Assembly: GCA_000507305.1 (NCBI GenBank)
Contig: DF239114.1
Coordinates: 64,560 to 128,559 of the forward strand
Length of the DNA: 64,000 bases
Origin: Breviolum minutum Mf 1.05b.01
Taxonomy: Eukaryota; Sar; Dinophyceae; Suessiales; Symbiodiniaceae
Direction: 5' to 3'
Shown: in pieces, positions 21,699 through 34,019 of the stretch
Position numbering within the stretch: position 1 is the first letter of the stretch
Layout: each line of letters begins with the position of its first letter
Position numbers and translations under genes: made by a program
The notes under the pieces: generated by a model
What the model was told of the DNA's origin: nothing
Seen by the model: the letters and a program-made list of their open reading frames with translations, nothing else
Databases searched by the model: none

Positions 21699-22919
21699 GT
21701 CTTGATAAGAACACAAGACCAAAAAGAAAAACTCACTTGCATAGATTTTTTTTGCAAATGTCATGCAAATGTCATTACACGTCTCTGGTTACTACATGTA
21801 CCCACCTCTGAATTTACAAATTATTCTCATCCAGTACCCCACCTCTGAAACGGCCGGTTGACGCTAGTGGACGGGCTGAAGAAGAAAGGAGGCAATCGGT
21901 GAGCCGAAAATGTCTCGCATCGGCATTGGTATGATTGCACAAGAGGAAACCAGTAGCCCATTTGGAAATCAACATAAGCATAAGTCAATAAGTCAACCCT
22001 GCCAGCTGTTACATCGAAAGTCGAAATGTACTGCATGAGACTTTGTCAGTATTCATTCTTCATTCAGGTATAAATCATCTTCAATCAGTGATCAACCCCC
22101 AAAAAACACACATATGAGCTTTGGGAATCACAACCATCTCTTTTAAGCCATACCTGGCCATGCAGTACCGATTGCTTTTACTTTAGCTCCTCCAAGACAA
22201 TCCTCAAGTCATTTGACAAAACCATATGTGACCTCATGGTCACTGCATCTATCTGAGTGCCGTTACATGGGCTCTGGATTCAAACTGTTCATGTCAATCT
22301 CCTCCTGCTGGATCCAACCAAATGGTTTTTACACCTCCACCGCTTGATTTAAGTGACCCCAAATGTCACTGGGAGATGTTGTTTTTTGAATTGAATCACT
22401 TGGATGATCATAAGATCATATGCCACAGTGAAGGTTAAACAATCCTGACATGGTAACTATTTAACAAAGTATGATTCACCCACTTTGACGGCTCAAAAAC
22501 TCACTCTACTCACTCGCTTAGATTTAAAAAAATCGCGAGAAACCTCAGGTCCTAAGGCATATCCAAACCGTTGCCAATTGGGACTCATCATGATGCTTCA
22601 GGTGTGCCATTTGATGAGTGAGATAAACAAAAAGACCTCCATGGTTTCTAGGAGCCATGGGTTTGAAAGTGTGAAGTTTTCCAGGGATTTTTAACACTCA
22701 ACAGCCCACTACTAATCCTTCCTAAAACATGTTTTTTTTTTTCCCTGGGGCATCAGCAGGTCCAAAAAGAATCCAACCAATCATGAGTTCTCCGTATTTT
22801 CCAAGGTGTTTTTGTTACCTGTCCATCTTTCAGTTCCACGTCATTGATACCTGAAATATGTGGAAATTCTTCAGTTTCACCACTGACTGGGATGTTCCAA
22901 ATTCAAGGACGTCTAAAGA

Positions 22920-23060
22920 CGATCCGTAAGGAGGCAATCCGCAAATGGGGAAGTAATCCTAGCAATGCGTAATCCGAACCAAATTTGGATGTAATCCTGT
23001 AATCCCCACTATCCGTAATCCTGAGCACAATCCGTGATCCGTAATCCGTAATCCCCGAAA
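22920..23060. repeat. Array of ATCCGTA-like units
   Basis: Degenerate tandem of about seven-base units built around AATCCGTAATCC. A second cluster lies at 24123-24190, just inside and beside the right end of the element at 23210-24210. Confidence 0.75.
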
Positions 23061-23209
23061 CGAGGTTGACTGAGATAAAACAAATCAGGGACAAACACGA
23101 AAGTATATGAAATGCTTCCCTTGCCCTTCCCTTTTTTGGCTACTGCCCGGTCAGGACTCCCTGTATTTGGGAGGAAATCGCTTACAGGGAAGCTAACTTA
23201 TTATAATAA

Positions 23210-24210
23210 CTGGCTTCTTCAAACTAATCCAAAAATTAAAGGCGTTTACATCATCACCAAAAAACACCCTATCTCTCCCAAATAGATGCGACAATCTTTG
23301 TGGTGCTACTGCAAGAAAACGCCCTATTTGGGCCCAATAGCTCGCAATTTGAGATTTGCTGCAGCATGGACTGCTTCTAGAGGCCACGGGAAAAAACGCC
23401 CTATTTTGCCAAAATAAGTTGTTTTTTTGGCGGGCCACTTTCAGAAATAAAGGAATCTGTGGGAGGTGGCATGACCTTCCGGGCATGCCCTTTGCTTGCC
23501 ATTGGGCCTCCGCGATTCCAGCTGGGGTTGGGACTGACCTTCACATCCAAGGGCATAGGGATATGTAGAGGCTCGATTCCTCGCATGGGTATGTCATTGT
23601 ATTGTTTCAACCGATGGTGCCGCAAGCATGTCAGGGACAACCACGGCCCTTTTCCAACCATCGCCAAAAAAAGAAGCCCAGAACCTGCGGGAACCCTTCC
23701 GGAACCACCCTTGCGTTGCTTGCGGGCTGATTTTCTTTGTGGTGCTAGCGCTGCTGGCTCATGCTGTGGGTGCAAGAAAACGCCTTATTTGGGCCAGCTT
23801 TGCTGCAGCGTGGATTGCTTCTAGAGGCCACGGAAAATAAAGCCCTATTTCGCCAAAATAAGGTGTTTTTTGGCGGGCCTGCTTTTAGAAACAAAGGGAA
23901 ACGAATTGCTGGCTGTGACCCCCGGCCAGCCCCAAATGGACAGGCTTGGTGTGGCCTCATGGTCTTTGGAGGTGGACATAAGTCCGCATGTAGGGAGGGG
24001 CAGCAACAGCTCGAGCCCTTTCCAATTCGCGCAAACCGGACCCAAACCTGTCTGCAGCCTTAAATGGACCTAAAACGCGTGTTTTTTTTCTCATGCAGCA
24101 AGCTGCTTATTTTATATATACGCCGACCAAGCCTATCCGTAAAGGCTAATCCGTAAGCCTCCTTATCCGTAATCATCGTAAGGATTAAGGATTAGTTTTG
24201 AAGAAGCCAG
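23210..24210. mobile_element. About 1-kb element with inverted ends
   Basis: The left end CTGGCTTCTTCAAACTAATC is matched by the inverted right end (24189-24210; complement CTGGCTTCTTCAAAACTAAT). Inside are two diverged direct copies of roughly 150 bases, about 23300-23455 and 23735-23905. They share AAGAAAACGCC, GGCCACGG and GGCGGGCC blocks. No transposase was seen, so it would be non-autonomous. A clear target-site duplication was not seen. Confidence 0.7.
24123..24190. repeat. ATCCGTA-like units, second cluster
   Basis: Contains CTATCCGTAAAGGCTAATCC and TTATCCGTAATCATCG, matching the array at 22920-23060. Confidence 0.65.
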
Positions 24211-24573
24211 ACTGATACAATCCTTCCCAGGACCTTGGGAAGGACCTTTGGTGGGTGTTTTTTTCCGTGACCCTTTAAGTCAGGGGTTTTCCGTGACCTC
24301 GATTTGGGTGATCAAAACGGTCACGACTGGAAGAAGTTGGCACAAGTTTTTCACTCCCTTCCTCCACCTTGGTCATCCCCTCTCCTCTCGATCTTCCAAA
24401 AGGCGCCGGCGACGTCGTTCATCCTGGCGGCCAGACGTTTCAATCTGATGGAAGGTTTTTAAGGGGTTGATACAAAATGCGAGGTCCCTTTTTGTTGATG
24501 GCACATAATTTTTACAGAATACATATTACATTGGTAAATATAATATATATATATATATGTGCATACTCTTGCA

Positions 24574-24658
24574 CATGGAAATATATACTATGCATGTAAA
24601 TATATATATATATATATACATATACGTGTATATAAATCACAATTAGAAACTGATTCTG
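24574..24658 (+). repeat. Exact 85-base direct repeat, copy 1 (at gap)
   Basis: Identical base for base to 24851-24935 and ends exactly at the N at 24659. Most likely an assembly duplication. Confidence 0.95.
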
Positions 24659-24659
24659 N
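24659..24659. other. Assembly gap (single N)
   Basis: An undefined base immediately after the first copy of the 85-base repeat. Confidence 0.98.
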
Positions 24660-24850
24660 CATTTGAAGTCGAGAAAAACCTTCTACGTTCTCGAGGTCAC
24701 AGTCGTTGTGGTGGTTTTTTGCTTCCTACCTTGAATATGGATGGCGGTGTCATGGTCGTATTGATGTTCGATGGCCATACTTTGCCACTTCTAGATGTTT
24801 GATTGTTTGTATTTGCCGCCATCGAGGGGAATGTTGACAAATGGACATGC

Positions 24851-24935
24851 CATGGAAATATATACTATGCATGTAAATATATATATATATATATACATAT
24901 ACGTGTATATAAATCACAATTAGAAACTGATTCTG
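24851..24935 (+). repeat. Exact 85-base direct repeat, copy 2
   Basis: Second copy; differs from copy 1 only beyond its ends. Includes the same (TA)9 tract, which would normally vary between true genomic copies. Confidence 0.95.
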
Positions 24936-24939
24936 ATTG

Positions 24940-27900
24940 AATTTTATAATTTCACCAACAACCATCCAACAACCTGCATTAAGATGCTTCTCTTTGGGAA
25001 TTCCCCGACTTTTCAATGCTTAGTGGCCTAGTCCAAACAATCGAATCCTGTCAATAGTGGGTATCCCCTTCATCTAAAAATGGTGACATGGGGCTCATCT
25101 AAACATCCAATGGGCAGGATTTTTCACGTGAACCGATAGTCATCCACACCTCATCATTGAGGACTTGTAAATGATGAAGTTGTTGTCTGGCTCTCATCCC
25201 CTTCCTGCATGGCTTAAGGGTCATCAAGGTCATCAAGGAAAGATTTCGCCGGTGCCTACCACCATTTTTTGTGGAAGATGCCCGTGGGTGAAGATGGGAC
25301 CCTACTACCCACTACATGCAATCACAGTTACAATTTGGATCATTTGTTTTTGATGCCATTGCAGGTGTAGCAATGGCATCTTGAAGCAAACATGAGACAA
25401 ACCATTCAGAAGTTTTTCAGAAGCAAACAAGTCTCTCGCGATCGTGGGCCATATGCTATATATATATAATGTGGATGTTTGCACGCTATGTAGGCTGTGT
25501 TCAATTTCAACTCCTTGGGAAGTCCGGGCGCCCCCAACAGGAGCGTTTGCAGCCGCAGGACTGCACGAATTCGCAAGCGTTCCTCGAATTGCTTGTGGTT
25601 GGGTTAACAGTGGCCCACCAAGAGGGCTTGGAACAGTGGCCCACCAGGTCACCTTGTTGATAGCCAATAGGCAGCCAGAATTGAGAGTACATTCCTAAGC
25701 TGAAAATCCAGAGTAGTTTATCTCCAAATGGTTTGGGATATGTTTGGTACGGAATTACTGAATATTTTGAAGTCCTGAGAAGTGCCAAAGCTTTTCCGAG
25801 ACACCTTTTTCAATTTACATTAGTATGTAATGATATATATACCTCTTGATTTCCCAACAAATGTCCCAAGCAACCATTTTAGGCTTCCATTTTCCGTAGC
25901 AAAAAAAGTGCCCAAGTCAGGTCATCATTTCCATCCGTTGCTTTTGCTTCGTCACCACGACTTGATCCCAATGGATTCGTTACTTCCTGGAACTTCCCCA
26001 GCCTGTTCGTTGGCCACTGCCAAATGCTCTCGCATCTGCGGAGGATCAGAAGATCAGATGTTTCAAACATGAAATTTGGATGATGAATTGAGGTATATAA
26101 ATCTTGTAAATGATGTGTTTGATGATGTTTTTTGATAAATGTCATGTGATCCAAATGGTTTTGCTTTTGGAATCACATAGTGTGATTTGATATGAATTTG
26201 GATGCTGGCCTGGTAAAACATTTTAATGCTATCTCATTTAAGCCTCACCAAGGGGTGACCTGAGGGACCTGTGGAGAATCAAAACCAACCAATCCGCCTT
26301 CAAACGATTCAGGTGCACACGGCATTGTCGCTGAAGAATCAAAGATGCAGCACCCATTCTCCTGAAATTGAGACTCAAAAATGCAAGTACGAAATAGTCA
26401 TCTACGAAAGCTTCACACTTCACAGGTTCCAAGTTTTTTTTGTTCCACAAGAGTAAAGACGGATATATAGCCACGAAAAATACACCATCCGATTCCATCT
26501 GTTCAATTCAACAAATATATAGAAATCATGAAACTTTTAGCGAAATGCATTCTTGCCACGTTTCACACCCCTCCCAAGCATTCAGGGCTCCTTAATGCCT
26601 CAGGCACGACAGGATTTTTTTGATGATTTTCGGGAGGTAAGGATTTTCAGGCCGAAGAGAACATCAACATCAACAAATTCCATTTGTCGGATGCTTTTTG
26701 TTGGTGCCTCAGTTTTTGTCATGCAAACAGCTACCCAGCATAAGGACTGCTAAGGAATAATGTAACCACCAGTGCCGTAGAGGAATAACAAGGAATGTGT
26801 TTGGAAACTAAAATAGGATCAGAAGTTCAAAGAAAGTGCAATTGCAAGCAATTCACACGCTATTTCTATTTCTTTTACCTGGTAGTTTCCAACTCAAATA
26901 TACAAACACCAAGAATTAGATTGTCAGCAGCAAATGAACTACCTTCAACAGAAATCACATCTATCAACCCGGCCCGCGACCCAGGTTTCCCAGGCCAATC
27001 GTCGATGAATCAACGTGGAAATTGCCAAAAAGCTACGACACTTGGTCTGCACCTGGCGTAAAGTTGTGTAAATGGTGAGGAATCCAGGTGACCATGGTGA
27101 CCTCCTAAAAAAAGACCTAATAAAGGACATGTTGATCCTCATGGGTATGTGATTCGTTAGGTTAAACTATCATGATTTTTCCCGCGAGTGCTTCACATTG
27201 ATGATAAGTGACAATTGACTTAAACTATACACGCAAAAATGACAGTCATGGTGATTATCATCAAAAGGCCTTGCTTGAAGGATAACGAAGTAGGTCACGT
27301 CAGTTCGTTGTAGTGCACCCCCCCGGCATTTCACTGGAATTGCCGTCTCAACAACCGTGTTGCAAATCATATATATATGTATATATATATCCGATGTTCT
27401 CCGATAAATGAATGACAAAAATCTTCAAGGCAAAGTACCCGAGATATCACAAGAATCTGGATAGCATCCTTTCCACCAAATCAACTTTTCTGTTTCGGCC
27501 CGGCTTTTTGCTGCCTTGCTTGCGGCTTGACGTTGCAACTTTCCAAGGGTCTCTTCCCAATGTCGCGCCTCCTGTAGAACAGCTGGAAATGTCCAGAAGG
27601 TTTTATTGTTTATTTGTGAGGTTGGTTCACCTTGGCAGCCTGTCATGTAATTTTTATAACAACAGGTCATGGATGCTGGCTAGTGCTTGAAGGCCTTATG
27701 CAAACAGTAAGGGCAGCCACTTAGTGAAACCGCAAGCAATCTTACCGGACTATGGGACCATCCAAAAAAGGTCACAACTTTGCTCGACAAAATCTTGATG
27801 TCAAGACTCAAAATTGCTATAGGCTATAGGTGCATCTTGGGCCTGTCTGTCTAAAATAAATGTATCCCTGATCTGTGAATAGATGCTTTTAGATCGTTTA

Positions 27901-28460
27901 GGCCAAACATGAATGCCACCATGGCAGCAACGAAATTGATAGTGTGCGGAAATCGAGTTGAGGACGTGGGAATTTTTTGAAACGCCAGGTATTCAAAATG
28001 AGACCACGATTGACTACAGTACCCAACAGGTGATTCTACGGCCCATGAAGAACCGTTGAAGTTTGATACTACTTTACCTCCATCCGCTCAATGATGTGAC
28101 ATCCAATTCCCGTCCCTGCCTCTTCTCGCTTCCTGATTCAAACCGGATAAACCACGAAACCATATTGATTGGTAAAAGTTGAGACATGCCAATCCTACAA
28201 ACTATCCCCAAAGGAAACAAGTACATCATACTAACCCCTTCGATATACCCAATCTTTTGTGAGTGACCCTGCGTTGTTTGTTGGATTGGCTTATCAAGGT
28301 TCCTAAACCCCGTTTGGGGAGCTATACCTATATATTATGGCCTTGATGTCGTTCATTTCCTTCTATTAAATTACACATTTGTTCCTCAACATGTGGACAT
28401 AAATGGCCAGGGCATCCCCAAATCTTGCGGAGCTTCAGGGATAAGACTTTAATTTAAACA
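24940..28460. other. No firm exon
   Basis: Around 25.4-25.7 kb both strands are open in GC-richer DNA (for example TWWATVPSPLGGPLLTQ on minus), which may be an exon of undetermined strand. Other frames lack splice support. AT-rich elsewhere. Confidence 0.35.
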
Positions 28461-28524
28461 AATTTATGTATTTATATATAAATATAAGACTGGATTTGTT
28501 GCTGGTCACTGTAACAAAACACTC

Positions 28525-28906
28525 AACCTGCAGGGTGTCAAGGTATAGAGTTGAATCCACCCAACATGACGACTCCCAAACAAAATTGTCTCCATGCATA
28601 TGGTTGGTCACAATACCGCAAACTGAAGAAACACATTTTCAAGCTTGGGACATGAGAAATTGTAGTTTTTTGGGGGGTTGTCCTCGGCCCATCAAAACTG
28701 CACGTGTACCATATTGTCGATACATACGTGTCTTTGACCAAACTCAAAACAACATTAGTGCATCTGAGGAGGTTGTTTCAACAACAATTGGTGACGTACC
28801 GGAAAACAAATTGGTTGAGAATTCCATGTCGAAACACAACAGGTCAACATCATGGATTTTGAAAATAAACACATTAAATTTGACATCATTTAACATCATT
28901 AATTGA
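28525..28906 (+). CDS. Candidate long exon, unknown
   Basis: A 127-codon open stretch after AACCTGCAG|GG, reading SRYRVESTQHDDSQTKLSPC near its start and ISASEEVVSTTIGDVPENKL later, to a stop. It could be a 3' terminal exon. No recognised domain. Confidence 0.4.
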
Positions 28907-29689
28907 GCATCATTATTTTCATTTTTTTCAAATCTTGTCACCCACCCTGGACCCTGAACACGAAGACTGCCTTCTCAACCGCAAGCGAAATCTCGCCTGA
29001 CAGCCCAAACGCGACACATCACCATGAGGGAAAGGGTGGGAATAGGGGAAACGTTTTAACTAATTGGAAGGACGCATGCTGGCCCCGAAGAAATATATAC
29101 AGTAGATTCATTTCCAAAGAAGCCCCCTTTGAAGACCACAAAATTGTAGTTTGACAGAACAAGCGTTACAAATTTTGCATCTGCAAATTGAATTATACTT
29201 GGATGTTCTTTGGACAGCAAGTGCCGATAGGTGCATGGTGCCACTTGAAAATAATTCGAATCCATTGGAATAAATTGTGACATTGCAGGGACCAAGCACT
29301 ATTGGTTGTCATTGGGATGATTTCGGCCCCCAAGGTTGGACGAAACACCGGAATGTTTTGCAAACTAATTTGCAACGTGAATTTCATGTGGCGCTTAAAC
29401 CGCTCAAGGGTGTGCGTTATAGTTGTGGTGTCAAAAATTTGCTAAAATTGTATCAACTGGATCAACTGGACGGGGCAAGGGCAACTTGAACCCATGCTCT
29501 TTTGAAAACAACAATGATAAGAGACAAAAACGCACAGGAGACAGTCTTCCATCAGGTTTCTCCACTGGCCTGGCATTGCGTCACTAAAAGGACGAAACGA
29601 AGCCGTTTCTTCATCCGTTCTTCGTGGAGGTGCGCCTGGCAAGAGCGACTCGCACGATCAGCACAGCTGAGCCCACCAACATCGCGCGA

Positions 29690-29878
29690 ATGAAGGGGCC
29701 GCGGGCCGCGGGCAAACGTATTGTTCTGTGCTCATTGTTAAGTTACGGGGTTTTCACCTATATATGGGTGTCTGTTTTGATTCCCGACATGCTCCTTATG
29801 TGGCGTCGTGACTCCTCACCGGCCCGCTGTGAAGATGCCGGGGCTACCTTTGAAAAAGGCCCCCACGCGAACACAAAG
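29690..29878 (+). CDS. First exon with signal anchor
   Basis: Starts MKGPRAAGKR, followed by a hydrophobic span IVLCSLLSYGVFTYIWVSVL then a charged, Pro-rich stretch. Basic N-terminus plus one helix is the pattern of a type II (Golgi or secretory) membrane protein. Exactly 63 codons to AAAG|GTTTCA, phase 0. GC-rich compared with its surroundings. Exons at 32.9-33.6 kb on the same strand could belong to it. Confidence 0.5.
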
Positions 29879-30854
29879 GTTTCAACGCCCCCAGCCCAGA
29901 TTTAAGCCCTCTGACTAGCACCAAGACAAAAGGTTGTTGAGAAAGATGCCCGTCTTCATTCATGGCTTCTAGCAAAGAAAAGTCCATTCATCGATTAGTG
30001 AAGTTGGAGGCAACGTGCATGACTGAAGTTTGCGCCTTTGCTTATGCGACCGACGTAGAGTGGTGGCTGTATTCTTTAGAGCCGCCAGCGCGGAAAACAG
30101 CAATCATTGGACAATGAATGAGTCCTATACTCATGACTTTACTGCGTAGTTGTGTATCAATCCTTGCCGGAGTCACCCAACGATGCTCCATGTGGAAAAA
30201 ACGCATTGGATTCAGAAGACCATAGTGTTTCCCAAAACGGAGGTTGCGAAAAGGGTGGATAGGTCGAAAGGCAAATCCTGATAGATGTAACAGGCCACAA
30301 CTTCATCGTATCCATCCACAGATCCCACATGTTAAGTCGTTTCAATACATCCCAATTGTCCAGTAGTCATCAGGTGCCACGTAAGTTCTTAAGAGTGAAG
30401 TGGCCACTTTTCAGGTCGAAAAGTGACGTGAAACTAGGAGGACTGATCACATGACCCATATTTCTGTGCCAAAAATCAGGTACTTCATGCCATTTGCAGA
30501 GGGGATTCTAAGGCCTGCAGGTTCGACCAACCGACGCATAGTGAGCTAAATTGATTTTCGCCAAAACAGTTTCAGGCCATTGAGTCATACTCAAAGAACT
30601 GTCCCAGTAGTACTGCTCTGAGAGGATTATCCCAAGTATCTCATTTTGTATGGTGAGATGCAACTAACTTGGATTCTCTCTGTGGTCCCCCCCCTCATCC
30701 ACTATCATTCACCAACAAAAGACTTGCATCTTTAGGAGGACAGAGTGAGGCCAGTACAGTGTCCACTTCTCCTTGGGCTGCTTGAGACACCCCTTTTCAA
30801 TCTAAGTTCAATCCTCTTTAAGGAGCAAAGGCAATGATGAAGTGCAAGTAAAAT

Positions 30855-31218
30855 ATGGATAAATATGGTAGAATGACCATGACATCCACAATGTCAAAGG
30901 TCTTTTGTTCGCACCTGGTTCAAGCATTCATAGAAGCATTGCTTGGAGGCATGGTTCACAACCAGGCAACTCCTATGGAACTGATTCCTACCGGGCAGCC
31001 CACAAGTATTGGGTGTGAGCACATTGATTTTGATCAGTCCATGCTACTATCGTAACTCCGGGGGAACATTGATGACCAAATGGCTCCCAATTATAGAAAT
31101 CATAGCACCTGGTGATTGTCAAATAGTTACATTTTTCCTTTGCCAAACCATCGCCCTTAGGAGTGGCGATGCTTAGCCATCGAATTCCATGAGCCTTGCA
31201 TGAATATTTACCCACCAC
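30855..31218. other. Exon-like DNA, strand undetermined
   Basis: Both strands are open. Plus reads IEALLGGMVHNQATPMELIP; minus reads GIRWLSIATPKGDGLAKEKC and CYDFYNWEPFGHQCSPGVT. I cannot choose between them. Confidence 0.35.
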
Positions 31219-31529
31219 TTCTGCAAATTCTAGGATTCAAATGTTTACCTACACATTTACCATACATATTAACCACATGTACGTAAGATCACCTAAGTAT
31301 ACCGTACATGCATTCTATGGGATTGAATGAATGCATGAATTTCTGTTCCCTGAGATTCCTTGAACATCAGTACACTAGTCAATGGTACAACCTTCCCTTG
31401 AAAACACTGCAAGCCTACCCGCAGTTGGCACGATTGATTATATTTGCTTTGTAACAAACAAGCATTGACAAAAAATTGCTTAGACACAAAACAGTCCATA
31501 AATCTAAATACAACTCATTTATAAACTAC

Positions 31530-31635
31530 CCTCTCTGAAACTAACATAGCCCATCATAGCCCCTGAAAATTGATGGTTGGAAGATGATTTTCCTTTTGGG
31601 ACGGCCTATTTTTCAGGGACTGTGTTAGCTTCAAG
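31530..31635. repeat. Repeat family A, copy 1
   Basis: The left end CTCTGAAACTAACATAG and inner CCCCTGAAAATTGATGG face an inverted right end (TTTTTCAGGGACTGTGTTAG). About 105 bases, MITE-like, no coding capacity. Confidence 0.8.
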
Positions 31636-32862
31636 CAGTGTAACCATACATCATATCATCATCATACCTGCCATGCCTTGGCCAAAAACCCTCTGCAACG
31701 ACTTTGGATGCGTTGCATGGCGAAGATGCGCTCTGCCATGCCTCTGTGGTGAATTGTTGTGAGGCAATGTTTCTTAGGAACTTGATTTGGTGATGATGAT
31801 TATAATAGGCTATTTAGAAAAAACAGTTTTGCACTATTACTGGGGGGGATAACTCAAAGATTAATAAAGATTATATGTTGTGAGATGAGATGGTGCTTAA
31901 CCTCCATTTTAGACTCTCATTGCTGAAAAACAACTACAGCTCTTGAGGTGCATCTGTGTTTCTTCAGTTTCGCCGCGTCACAAAAAAAATGCAACATCGT
32001 TGCACCATTATTTCACAGGACTTGGCATACCCGGCCTAGGTAGCGCCGAAGTAAAAAGACCTTGCTGTGGGATGTCTTCTTTGAGATGATTAAGCTGGGA
32101 TGATGAATGAGTCGAGGTGTCGTTAAAGGCATGGCATCTTGAAGTTGATGTCCATCAACTTGTCAATAAAAAACTTAATGCTTCATAAAATAGATAGATA
32201 GTGCACTTATCATAGTTACTAATCATGACAGATCGGACATTATGACACACACACACATGTACTCAAATCACCTGGAATTTAGAGATTTGACCCAATGGAT
32301 AACGCCACCCAACCTTGATCTGTCCTTGGATGATCTGCGCCGCACCACGAAACTTGGTTTTCAACTTGATGTATTCCTCGGTAATGTTGGTGAAACTGGC
32401 TTCTTTAATTGCATCACTTTGGTTCATTGTTGAACTAAAATGGTGATCCTCATGAATTTCTATCGCATCCACACGAAACACAACAGTCATGCCCCTCAAG
32501 ATCCATCTTGTGACTGCGATTTCTGAACTCTCAAAACGGCCAACAAAATAGATAGATTCCACCACTCAAAATTGACCGTGCCAAGAAGCACTGCGGGTGA
32601 GATGTGCATATTCCTCAGCTTTCTGGCTATCTTCTCAACCCCCAAGTGGAAGGGTGAAACGGGTAACAAAGGGTAAACGACAATTTCAACCAATTTGTTT
32701 TCCTTTCATTTTGAGAGATTTGTCCTCCCTCTTAAACAACCATTATAATGGAAAGTAAGAGGGTGTTCTTCCGCGGCTGTTTTGGCCTTCATTTCTGGTG
32801 GAAAGGCTTGTAAAAAAAAACATATATATTTTTCTCCCATTTTTTCTTGCCCTTTTTCCAAG

Positions 32863-33082
32863 GCATGCCGAAAGCAACCAAGAAATCCCACCCCATGCCA
32901 ACGAAGGAGCCGAGACAAAGGCCCCCCTTGGTGCTGCCACCACGGCGGAAGTGGCCACGACGGCGGAAGTGGTGGAAGTGGATGGCTTCGCTGCTTGCAC
33001 CTCGGGATTCTGGACCTCGGAATTCATCCAAAAAACCGATAAAAATGGCGAAGTTCTAGCATATATCAACCATAAACATGAG
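32863..33082 (+). CDS. Ala/Thr/Glu-rich exon
   Basis: A long pyrimidine tract ending TTTTTCCAAG|G and the donor CATGAG|GTAATT bracket 73 codons. Reads HAESNQEIPPHANEGAETKA, then TTAEVATTAEVVEVDGFAAC and NGEVLAYINHKHE. The first part looks like a low-complexity stalk, which would suit the signal anchor at 29690. Confidence 0.6.
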
Positions 33083-33239
33083 GTAATTAGTATTGCCAGT
33101 CCCTTGAGTCCTACAAATATCCTGGTGATACTTTTAGATCTTTAAGGCTAAAGTCGGTGAAGGATACTTCACTTCATGAATCTCTTACATGAACCCCCTA
33201 CTGTCAAGTTTTTTTTTTTTTTTGCCCGGGCGTTCGAAG

Positions 33240-33346
33240 GTTTTGCCCTGGTGGACTTTATCAATGGAATTCCTCTCCAAGATAAAGGCGACAATTCTCG
33301 ACGTCTCATTTCTGCTGATTCTACTGATGGGTTGGTGGTCTCCAAA
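33240..33346 (+). CDS. Exon GFALVDFINGIP
   Basis: Follows a T-run and TTCGAAG|G. Reads FALVDFINGIPLQDKGDNSR, then ISADSTDGLVVSK, to AAA|GTGTCG. Its start phase does not match the exon at 32863 as drawn; its end phase (0) matches the next exon across a 48-base GT-AG intron. Confidence 0.5.
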
Positions 33347-33394
33347 GTGTCGGCCAAGTAACCGGTCTGCTTGCTTGAGCCTGCAAGTTTCAAG

Positions 33395-33496
33395 CAATGG
33401 AACATCCATGCTTATGTTGCTGACAACCAAAAATACTTGGAAGTGCAACTTCATATGCTTGAACCAAAGAACCTTTCTTTGCTTTCATCTCATGAA
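33395..33496 (+). CDS. Exon QWNIHAYVADNQKYLEV
   Basis: Exactly 34 codons between GTTTCAAG|CAA and GAA|GTGCAA, phase 0 at both ends. Reads QWNIHAYVADNQKYLEVQLH, then MLEPKNLSLLSSHE; beta-sandwich-like pattern. Confidence 0.65.
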
Positions 33497-33564
33497 GTGC
33501 AATCTTGAATGCGTAGGAGGCCTTTTGTATGAGCCTTGCATTGAAGTTTTCTGTGTTTTTTCAG

Positions 33565-33621
33565 CTGGCATGTCATCTCACAATCCAAGGGACCCTCGAA
33601 GACAAGAGTTTTAGCTGCTGA
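33565..33621 (+). CDS. Terminal exon LACHLTIQGTLEDKSFSC
   Basis: After CTGTGTTTTTTCAG|CTG, 18 codons and a stop, in phase with the exon at 33395. Ends the plus-strand gene. Confidence 0.55.
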   Translation: MACHLTIQGTLEDKSFSC

Positions 33622-34019
33622 ACATGTGCTTTTCTTCAAATGATTCAAATCTATATTTCAGCATATGATCCATCTTGGTATGGCTTTTCACAGGATTCTA
33701 GGACCCTCAATTTTTGACCACACAACCGCGGAAAAAAGCCGAGTCAGAAACTTGCACCTGCAGTCGATAGCAAATCATATTGGTTGCTCATTTACCATCG
33801 ACAGTTTCCTACAGCCATGGGATTCACCATTTCCCATCCCTCACGGCCCTCATTTGACCACCTTGACTTGTGGCCGTGGACTCTGTGAAGGGGACGAAAA
33901 TTCGCCATCTCTGGCCAACCTTATTCATGGTAGGCAGGCAGTAGCGTTGAATCAATATGCATATACAATTCTGGAGAGAGACAAAACATCGCAAACACAC
34001 ATATATGTACTGTAAATAA

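Noticed and set aside
22975..23060. Telomere-like array
   Set aside because: Units are degenerate ATCCGTA, not a simple G-rich telomere repeat, and the position is internal.
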